Source: Dendrolimus kikuchii (taxonomy: Eukaryota > Arthropoda > Insecta > Lepidoptera > Lasiocampidae). From it: a stretch of 64,000 nucleotides of DNA. Numbering within the stretch: position 1 is the first letter of the stretch; each line of letters opens with the position of its first letter. Of the stretch, positions 56,230 to 64,000 are shown piece after piece. Below the pieces are notes generated by a model, which worked only from the letters and a program-made list of their open reading frames with translations, ran no database searches and had not been told where the DNA came from. The stretch lies in contig CM034406.1 of NCBI GenBank assembly GCA_019925095.2, positions 20,362,888 to 20,426,887 on the forward strand, read 5' to 3'. The position numbers and the translations under genes are program-made.

Positions 56230-57510
56230 ACTATAAAATCTAGTGCCAGACCGCTGTCAGTTGGAAACGTGCCCAAAAGACTAGCTACATTACCTCGCTG
56301 TATGGCAACGCTAATGCGTTGTCCGAGGTACAGACCCGTCTTTTGGTCACGTGAGACGTCTACCAGGCGTTTCGCTATGTCTCGATAAAGTTTATGCGCC
56401 TCAGGCTCGAGAATTCGACCCCAAAAGCCGCAAATGTGTAACCATTTTTAATGGCGGCATTTTACGGCCTCCTGTTGTGCAGCAGCTATACCGGCAGAGT
56501 TGCTAGTGGCTGAAAGCTGGGACGCCGTCAGAGTATCGACGCAAGACGCGTCCCATACTAAAAGGCGACCCATCCTCCAGAGCACCAAAGACATTCCATC
56601 GGGTCTCTTGCCATACAAGCCGTTCGGTTCTAGAACGGTCGGTACCCCAGCGATGACAACAGCCCGACGGATAATGTCATTAAGTGCTGCATGACGCGGA
56701 ATTCGGCCGGCACTTCTGGTACAAGATAAACCATGGTGACCCAGGCGCTCCACCTTCACCGGATGGGACGCCGTCTCTTCCTTCTGCGAGCAAGTCATGT
56801 TTGTGAAGGAGGAGGCGGAACGGGAGCGTGAGCGTAATTCCCTGCTCCGCTCCCGTCAAAGGAGGACGCGCCGGCGCCGGAGGTCAGTTAGTGACCATCG
56901 GCCGCCGTAAGCGGGCGGCGCGGGTGGGGCCCCTAGGGGTATAGGGGTTCTCACTCACCCGCACAGGCCGTCGAGATGAGAGCGCGAGTGTTCCGCGCGC
57001 GCTCATCTCTCTTCCCGTGGGGCGCGTTACAGACCGCCCCATGCACGGATTAGAACTAGAAGTAGCCAGGGACCACGTCCCCTGGCATAGGAAGAGGCCC
57101 AGTGAGGGGGGCCCACGCGGAGTTGGGAAGCCCGCATTCACGTAGCCCTGGCATAAGGCGCCGGACGGAACACCCAGGGGTTTTAGTGGATATCCCTAAC
57201 TGTGGCCTGGCAATAGCGTGGCACCGGTTCTGACCGGGCACGCTAGTGTCACCCCCGATCTGGTGAATCCCACACACTCACACGGGTCGCGAACATCCCC
57301 CCAGGCTTCTGTGCCTGTCGCGGCTTAGTCCTCAAACGGATTTCCCCTGGATAAAAAAAAAAGGCGCTCCACCTTATCTCCACACTGACAGCAGTGTGGG
57401 ACAACACAAGCAGCCCCTAGAGAATTCTAAACGTGTTATCGTCTAGAACAGTGCCCAATTTGGCCGAGGGGAGTGTTTCTAGCCAAACTCCCAACGCAGG
57501 TAAAAATTAA
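56230..57510 (-). pseudogene. C-terminal part of a retroelement ORF with a nuclease-like domain, decayed
   Basis: Read on the minus strand and skipping the nested insert (56757-57362), the fragment encodes WLETLPSAKLGTVLDDNTF, then after a frameshift [24 protein letters not shown] (a Cys/His cluster; quoted in parts, 57376-57440). Next comes [30 protein letters not shown] and [11 protein letters not shown]. After a stop near 56447 the frame resumes with GRILEPEAHKLYRDIAKRL and GQRISVAIQRGNVASLLGT. The PD...(D) pair (about 56595 and 56550) resembles a PD-(D/E)XK nuclease. I recall similar tails in many invertebrate retroelement-like proteins, but cannot name the clade. The fragment is dead. 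Confidence 0.6.
56743..57375 (+). mobile_element. 5'-truncated R1-like LINE 3' end with 13-bp TSD
   Basis: GGCGCTCCACCTT occurs at 56744-56756 and 57363-57375, flanking the insert 56757-57362, which ends in an A-run. The first part encodes the Arg/Glu-rich end of an ORF ([20 protein letters not shown], stop near 56910). A GC-rich 3' UTR of about 450 bp follows. Its GGGGTTTTAGTGGATATCCC sentence near 57178 is of the type found in 3' UTRs of R1-clade elements. The clade is inferred from that and the basic C-terminus. Confidence 0.8.
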
Positions 57511-57806
57511 TCTAGGGTCAAATTGTGGTTATTAACGAATCGTAAGCATGGCGTGTGGCCATGACACCATGAACCAAGACACCTTTCTTTTGGCCTGGTT
57601 TGTGGCTTTTGTCATCTATTAGATTTGAGGCCGCCTTTTCGCGTATTTTGCAACATTGTTGTCTTTTGTTTTATAATCTTTATTGTAATACTCACAATCG
57701 TATAGGTAAGGTAAGGTAATCGTATATATAGGCATCGACAAATTACCTACGTCACGAGATGATTTTCATGATTTTTTAACCGCTCCCTTATCACATTCGT
57801 GAGATT

Positions 57807-58070
57807 TTTTTTATTGCCTGGCAAACAGGCCGACGGCCCAGGAAGGTGGTTACCGTCGCCTATGGACGTTTGCAACACCAGGGTCGATGCCAACGCGTTG
57901 CCGGCCTCTAAGAAATTTTATAACGCCCTTCTTTAACGACGCCATGTCGTAGCGCAGAGGGAAAACCTCGGCAGGAAGTTCCCTCCAGAACATTGTTGTA
58001 CGCAGAATAAAAGTTCTAGAGAACTGTTGCGTAGTTGAGCGTGGGAGCTCCAAGAAATGGGGGTGTATGT
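57807..58070 (-). repeat. Diverged relative of family A
   Basis: It begins TTTTTTTTATTGCCTGGCAA and GGTTACCGTCGCCTATGGAC, then departs from family A into GACGCCATGTCGTAGCGCAG and GGAAGTTCCCTCCAGAACAT. The first 60 bp or so suggest a shared 3' end with a different body. Confidence 0.6.
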
Positions 58071-58324
58071 CGTCGATGACTCCTGAACACCTCCCTAGTG
58101 TGACATCACATATTTTGCAATTTTACATCAAGAAATTATTAAATTAAAATAGCAGTATTATTTCCACTTAAATTACTTTTTAACAATTTAAACATTGCTG
58201 GAAATATTTTGATGATTTTAGTTAATAGTTCAAATTACGTGTTGTAAGTAAAGCTTAATTAATGGCTATGAAATGTGACGTCAAGCATACAATCCCGAAA
58301 ATCACCAAAAAATACCAATTATCA

Positions 58325-58628
58325 GTGCAGGAACGGAGAAAGAATACAATTTCCAGCGGCCGGGCGGCCTGTCGTAAGAGGCGACAAAACAACCCACAGC
58401 CAGGTGGTAGGGCATTTGCCCGACTGGATGGCTAGCACCCCTGGTCTAAAGTATGTCGCCATAACAACCTTGAGTTGTGTTCCGGCATTAGTGACCAGGT
58501 TCCAGTTTCCCTTAAGAGAGCAGCAGCGCATTTCTAGCAACTTTGCTGTTGCAAATGTCCATAGGCGATGGTAACCGCTTTCCATCAAGTGGGCCGTCTG
58601 CCTGTCTGCTGATCTCCTGCAATAAAAT
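58325..58628 (+). repeat. Family A repeat, full-length copy
   Basis: It starts GTGCAGGAACGGAGAAAGAA and ends CTCCTGCAATAAAATAAATA. It is one of the two or three least diverged copies. Confidence 0.87.
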
Positions 58629-58889
58629 AAATAAATATATATTTATAAGCATCTCTAGCAGTTTAGCTACAAAGGAACTCCTATGCAGTCGTCATGTCCG
58701 TATGTCTTTGTATGTCAAGTCATTTTTTTCAAAAACGACTGGGCTTATGTAGGAGAAATTTGACAGGAAGATACGTACATATGTAGTGGAACACTTAAAA
58801 GCCAATAGATGGCGCTGTGCAATAATTGAGGTCACAAATGTTTCCCGAATCATACAACGAATATATACAAATTTTCAACTATAACAGAA

Positions 58890-59093
58890 GGGGTTGAAAC
58901 ATTAGGCCCGTGGGGTCCGTCGGCAAAGAGTTTCTTTAAAGACATATGTAAGAAACTCTTTGACACTACCCGTGATCAGAAGGCTGGCTCATATTTTGCA
59001 CGACAAATAAGTATTGCCATACAGCGTGGCAATGCAGCCAGCCTTCTGGGCACGCTCCCCGTTGGCAATGATCTGCTACATAATGTATTTTAG
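58890..59093 (+). pseudogene. Second fragment of the nuclease-like retroelement ORF (C-terminal end)
   Basis: An open stretch of about 65 codons ending at TAG 59093 encodes ETLGPWGPSAKSFFKDI, TTRDQKAGSYFARQISI and AIQRGNAASLLGTLP. It is clearly homologous to the end of the fragment at 56230-56450 (GQRISVAIQRGNVASLLGT). Upstream, homology stops at about 58888. It is on the opposite strand to the first fragment and too diverged to be a simple inversion duplicate. Confidence 0.68.
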
Positions 59094-59246
59094 TTTCAAT
59101 GTCTAAAGAAAGAACAAATATTACTTGTTGTCTAACAGAAGGGGCCTAAGCCTGCGAGGAACAACATTAGCCTCGCTGAAAGATCTTCCTTTGAGACGGA
59201 GGAGCATTCCATCTCGCTCCTCCAATCCTATCGGGGCTCATCCTAC

Positions 59247-59370
59247 ACATACATACATAACTTCACGCCAGTTCTCTTGCGAAGTAGGCACGAACAACAG
59301 AGCGCCATTCAGGCTTATTCTTACACACCTCACTTGCTTCTTTGACATTCAGAGCTCTTATCATGTACAT
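59247..59370 (-). repeat. Family G LINE 3' end
   Basis: CATA microsatellite, then CTTCACGCCAGTTCTCTTGC and CTTATTCTTACACACCTCAC, cut off at about 59370. Confidence 0.75.
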
Positions 59371-59701
59371 ACAGGAAGATGTAGTCTTTTAAGTCTTGTA
59401 TGGCGCTAGACATTCGTGAGGAATTGTAGATTCATACATACCATGCAATATTAGTTAGAGAGGCTTTCTCTCGTATGTCGCGAGTCTCCAAAACCTCTCA
59501 AAGCGGCTTTGGTTGTTAATGAGGTACTTATCACGTGGTAAGTGGTCACGGGCGACGCTTTTGCCGTTTGCCTCCCATTGTTTTGCGGAGGTTGAGCTAT
59601 CTGAAGCGTTAACACCTGGCTTAGAACGATGGCCGCAAATTACCCTTGACACGGCAATTTATTCACAAATCAAAAATTCGTACGAATGTGAGAGTTAATC
59701 C
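59371..59701. other. Unassigned DNA flanking the truncated Jockey copy
   Basis: A 65-codon minus-strand frame at 59455-59652 looks coding-like in composition (polar, Arg/Lys-rich), but I cannot assign it. It may be part of yet another element. Confidence 0.35.
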
Positions 59702-62381
59702 AGGACACGACGAGTGGATTTCGATGGTGCGGCGCGAGATCGAAATACTTACGCGAGAGCGACGTAATGTAGTTTTTGATGGAGGGAAGCTCCAGATCGC
59801 GGTGGAGGTCGACGTTACGCATATAGAGGGGAGCACCGACGGCTCTGCGCATGAATTTGTTTTGCACGATTTGCAATTTATCTAAAAGGGCAGGCTTGGC
59901 ATGGCCGAATACCACACTCGCGTATGTCATGATCGGGCGGATGCATGTTTTATACAAAGTAAGCTTGTGTCTGAGGGACATTTTGCTTCGTTTGTCTATC
60001 ATGGGTGCTAAACGACCCATCACAAATCGCGCTCTATTTCGGATTATAGTGATATGCTCGTTGAAGCGCAAGTTCCGATCTAGGGTGACACCCAGGTATT
60101 TGGTGTACTTTTCCCAGGGAATTTGTTGTTCGTAGAGCGAAATGGTTTTTAGGCGAAGGCAAGCGCGTTTGGGGGAGCGAAGCGTGCCCGGGGAAAAGAA
60201 CATTGCTGCGCTTTTCTCCGGGTTTACCTCTATCCTCCATTTGCGAAACCATTCGCCTAGCTCTGTGACAGCTGCCTGCAGCCGGACGCAAGCCATTTGT
60301 CGGTTGCGATCTGATGTATAGAGTGCGGTGTCATCCGCGAAGAGGGCTAACTCCACATCTGGAGTTTTTGGGATGTCGCTGGTGTACAGCGTGAAAAGTA
60401 GTGGGGACAGGGCCGAGCCCTGTGGTACACCGGCTGTGAGTGGGTGAGGGGACGAGCGCGTTCCCTCCACTCGAAAACGGAAGCTTCGGCCTAAGAGGAA
60501 GTCTCGCAAGATGAGCACGAGTCTGTCTGGCACACCGAACTGGTACAACTTGTAAATCAAGCCGTTGTGCCAGACCTTGTCGAAGGCTTTTGCTACGTCT
60601 AGGAACAGTGCGGCTGTTCCTATAGGGCGGGGGCGATGGGCAAAGTGAGATAGTATGTGCTCCGTGATGCGGTGCACCTGTTGCACACATGAGTGTCTAG
60701 CACGGAAGCCAAATTGCTCATCAGGTAATAGATGTTTGCTGAAGGCAAAATCTCTAAGTCGTGAGAGGATGACTCTCTCGTAAAGCTTGCTGAGTGCGCT
60801 TAGTAGGCTGATTGGACGGTAGCTGGACGGTTTATTAGCCGGTTTTCCCGGCTTGTGAATACCAATGACATCTGCCTCCTTCCAGATCGCGGGGAAGGAG
60901 CAGTTTGTTATGGCGGCATTAAAGATGCTCACCAGGATTATAATTAGATGGGCGGGTAGGAGTTTTAAAACGCGATTGTTGATGCCATCGGTCCCTGGGG
61001 CCTTTCGCGGTTTGAGAGACTTGATCAGATCTTGCACTTCTTCGACTGTGACCGGGTCGAGTGTGGTTTCCGCTGGTAAGGAGGATCTACGTTCGACCTC
61101 GGAGTCCACCTCCGTCAGGTGTGACTGGTCGACGTTTTGCGTAGTGGGGGAGCATTGAAGCTCTAGACTCTGAGCAAGGCACTCGGCTTTCTCCTCGTCA
61201 TCGAACGCCTCGGTGTTGTCGGCTCTTTCTAGCGCGGGTATGACAGTAAGGGTGTCTGATTTGAGAGCTCTAGCCAGCTTCCAGTACGCCTGGTGAGTTG
61301 GTTCGATATCCCTCAACGTTCTGTCCCAACGTTGTTCCCTGACTTCCCGGATACGTAGTTTGACCTCGCGCTCTAGTTCGCGGAGTCGGATTCTGTTATC
61401 CTCGGTGGGATATCTGTCATGAGCTCTGGAGGCGGCTCTCTTTTCCCTCAGCAGTACCCTCACCTCGTCCGGCAGGCATAAGTGGCGGTCATCCTCCACT
61501 GGCACCTGCCTGGACGAGTTCCGCACTGCGGATTGAAGGTGGCTGGTGAGGGCTTCGATCGCCCTCTCCGTGTCTTGGCGGGACCCGATGTGATCTGGGA
61601 TGCGGTCCAGGTCTTGTGAGCTGGTTGCCTTGAGGAGGTCCCCAAGTCTCAACCAGTCCACAGAGGTCCTAGTTTCAGATGTCTGGTCTGTCTGTGGTCC
61701 TAATCTAAGGATAACCGGACGATGGTCCGAGTCTATATCGTCCATCGTTTCGATCGAATGGAACTGAAGAGTTACGCCCCTCAGTAATGCTAGGTCGAGA
61801 GTGTTTGGGGTCCCCCAGTCGCGGTTGGGGGGATATCTTGTGGGGGTCATGGGCGTTAGTATATCAAACAAAAGATTGTCTGATATATTTATTAGGGCTC
61901 TGCCATTGGTGTTAGTGGTATTGCAATTCCACTGCTCGTGTTTGCAATTCAGATCTCCGGCTATTATAACAGCCGGGCCTAGGTTGAATAGGGCTTCTAG
62001 GTCTTTTTTAATAAGGGTTTTTTGGCATGCGAGGTATGCTGAGACTATGACTAGAGGTTGGTGGCCAGTCATTGCTAGTCTGCAGGCGGATACCTCCATA
62101 CCTTCTAGTGGAGGGGTGACTACAGGCATGCAGTGTAGGGATCTCCTGAAATAGATCAGGGTGCCGCCACCACGGCCTACCCTGTCATGTCTAGTGACCC
62201 GATAGTTAGAGATCTTTGGATCTCTATTACTCGGTTTCAGGAAGGTCTCCTGTACTAGTAGTATATCTACTTGATTGGTAACCAGGAAGTCATGGACCAA
62301 GTCGCGCTGGTTTCGAAGGCCGTTGGCGTTATAAGTCGCCAGAGTCAATGAGCGTGGTTTATTTCTACCTACATGCGCCAT
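59670..62381 (-). pseudogene. Jockey ORF2, C-terminally truncated copy
   Basis: The frame is open for 903 codons from ATG 62381. About 890 residues are element-derived and the last ten come from flanking DNA. The endonuclease and RT cores, including SDHRPV and FADD, are unbroken. By eye it differs from the full copy's ORF2 at about two dozen residues (roughly 97 percent identity). The C-terminal Arg-rich tail is lost, as is the 3' UTR needed for self-recognition, so the copy is probably immobile. Confidence 0.88.
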
Positions 62382-63024
62382 TTGTTACCGGTAACAAGAA
62401 TTTGTACTAGGTTGTTTAGTTACAACGATCTAAGTATTTGGAGGAGGTACGCGTGATCCATTTCGATCACGAGTTGATCCCGGAGGGAGGGTTGAGTTGA
62501 CTCTGAAACTTGTCTCAGTTTCCGAGCCAAGAGTTGGACCTCTTCCAGGTCGAAGGGCAAGTTCTTGGCGAATTTAGTCGCCAAAGCTAAGTCCTCCGCT
62601 ATAGAGTGGTGGGCCGATGGCCCAGAAGGTGCCTTAGAAATGGGGGCGGGGGAGAGGGTGGCCGAGGGTAGGCCGGCCATAACTGGGGCACGCGTCCTCA
62701 GCGGAGGAAACGCTTCCGTCGTGGGAAGACCCGTCCAGTGGTTTACCACTGGAGGGGTGGCCGCGGCACTTTTCTAGTGCCTTTTTGGGCATTGCCCTTT
62801 CCGACCTTACGTTTGGGTCGGGGGGCGGCAGGGCAGCCTCTGTAGTTAGCAGAGTGACCCGCTTGGCCGCAGAGGATGCAGCTGGGTGGCTCCGGGGAGT
62901 CCCGGGTGCGAGTGCACTCCGAGGTCCCGTGATCGCCCAGGCACTTGACGCACCTGGGACGGGATTGACAATGAAGGGCAGAGTGCCCATAAAGTTGGCA
63001 GCGATGACACTGCCGTAGTGTATG
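59702..63024 (-). mobile_element. Second Jockey copy, truncated at both ends
   Basis: The copy is homologous to 823-6210 from within ORF1 (63024) to within ORF2 (59702) and lacks the ORF1 N-terminus, the last 80 or so residues of ORF2 and the 3' UTR. The left break is at the shared GGACACGACGAG near 59702 and the right at GTATGT near 63024, both short matches to the flanking sequence. Loss of the 3' end is not produced by ordinary 5' truncation, so a later deletion, recombination or template switch is needed. Confidence 0.9.
62420..63024 (-). pseudogene. Jockey ORF1 remnant (C-terminal third)
   Basis: This is the homologue of 4172 to about 4800. The first zinc knuckle and everything upstream are missing, and a deletion around 62765 removes about 30 bp relative to the full copy, shifting the frame. 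The last 109 codons remain open. Confidence 0.85.
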
Positions 63025-63150
63025 TCATCTCGACCGCGTTTACTCTACTTTCATGCTCTCTCTTCCATACCCAACTCGCGCTTCCATACGTGAGCGTAGG
63101 TACCAGCACCGCGTTGTGTATGGCGAGCTGGGCCTTCTGGCTGAGGTTAA
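63025..63150 (-). mobile_element. Family G LINE RT fragment fused to the Jockey copy
   Basis: On the minus strand it encodes AQLAIHNAVLVPTLTYGSAS and VNAVEM, the RT C-terminal motif region seen also at 26370-26500. It then changes directly into Jockey ORF1 sequence. Confidence 0.8.
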
Positions 63151-63684
63151 AAAATAATTTATATAATAAAAATAAAAATTGGCTCAAATAGTTAATTAAA
63201 AATAAATAAATATACAATTATACGAAAATTACATAAATGAAATGTCAATTTAATTTACATTAGGTCAATATTAAATAAAATTGAAAAAAAAATGTCACCA
63301 TAATTACTAATAAAATAGAGATTAAAAAAAAGTATTAAAAAAAAAGTTTCTCATTATTCTAAAAGTCATTGGATCATTCTAAATTAAAGCATTTTTTATT
63401 TTTTTTAATGCCGAAGTTGTCCTATGTATGTACCTTTATTACATCCATCAAATGTGAAATACGTTTATTTGCACGGATGTCGAATATATTTGCTTGTTGT
63501 CCAAGAATGAAGCTCACAACATTAGGGCCGTGTACAATACCTACGTAGTGTCTGTAATGGGGAACTACATAAACAAATTCGACTGTTAGCATACATTTCC
63601 GTCTTGCTATGCCTTCCCACGCTTCTTTTGGCGACTCTTCGGCACCAGAGAGTAGGCATCGGGTTTCACTTTACATATTTACTT
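63151..63684. other. AT-rich DNA without recognised features
   Basis: Only A- and T-runs and chance ORFs are visible. Confidence 0.45.
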
Positions 63685-63989
63685 CTTTTTTTTATTGCAG
63701 GAGTTCAGCAGACAGGCCCACTTAATGGAAAGCGGTTACCATCGCCTATGGACATTTGTAATACGAAAGGTGCTACAAATGCGCTGCTGCTCGTTTAAGG
63801 GAGACTGGAACCTGGTCACTAATGCCGGAATACAACTCAAGGTTGTTATGGCGGCATACTCTAGACCAGGGATGGTCGCCATCCAGTCGAGCAAATACCC
63901 TACCACCTGGTTGTGGGTTGTTTTGTCGCCTCTTACGACAGGCCGCCTGGCCGCAGGACATTGTATTCTTTCTCCGTTCCTGCACGGAT
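63685..63989 (-). repeat. Family A repeat at the window edge
   Basis: A near full-length copy from TTTTTTATTGCAGGAGTTCA to CGTTCCTGCACGGAT. It lacks the GGCAGACGG segment before CCCACTTAATGG. Confidence 0.85.
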
Positions 63990-64000
63990 GTTACTTCTTA

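Noticed and set aside
56448..56798. A 116-codon gene on the minus strand as it stands
   Set aside because: Its first 20 or so codons come from a later R1-like insertion. The genuine ORF ran across the insertion site and is disrupted.

Overview
The window looks like a stretch of nuclear genome from an insect, most likely a moth or butterfly. The evidence is AT-rich intergenic DNA, small GC-rich exons split by introns, a ZAD-type zinc finger gene (an arthropod speciality), and a dense load of non-LTR retrotransposons, Helitrons, mariner relics and MITEs of the kind common in Lepidoptera. Species cannot be named from sequence alone. All multi-exon models below were built by eye from splice signals, reading-frame phase and remembered family conservation; none was checked by a search.

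Layout. Positions 823-6210 hold a complete-looking Jockey-type LINE on the minus strand with two open ORFs, a short A-tail and a 14-bp target-site duplication. 8079-10751 (+) holds the last three coding exons of an NRF-6-like membrane acyltransferase. 11-18 kb is mostly repeat and unassigned AT-rich DNA. 18564-20703 (-) is a complete two-exon gene for the spliceosomal protein SmD3 with a dead mariner in its intron. 22757-23974 (-) is a small THAP-domain gene. 25308-34356 (+) is an eight-exon ZAD/C2H2 zinc-finger gene. 39587-46103 (-) is a complete five-exon gene for the mitochondrial dioxygenase ALKBH7. 48137-49561 (+) is the RT/RNase H end of another LINE, followed by an unidentified decayed protein-coding region (about 49753-51050). 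56-64 kb is a graveyard of nested retroelements, with a second, doubly truncated Jockey copy (59702-63024) and two fragments of an unusual retroelement ORF with a nuclease-like C-terminus.

The host genes are unrelated housekeeping or regulatory genes (splicing, mitochondrial metabolism, transcription, a membrane acyltransferase) and do not form an operon-like unit. What ties the window together is transposon activity. One approximately 300-bp retroposon-like family has about 16 copies here. Another short retroposon family shows target-site duplications. A Helitron sits inside a MITE next to an ALKBH7 splice donor, and one repeat copy supplies the pyrimidine tract of an acyltransferase exon.

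I found no new defence or metabolic system. The items most worth following are the intact Jockey element, the uncharacterised nuclease-like retroelement tail, the repeat-derived splice signal, and the adjacent perfect hairpins at 22190-22327.
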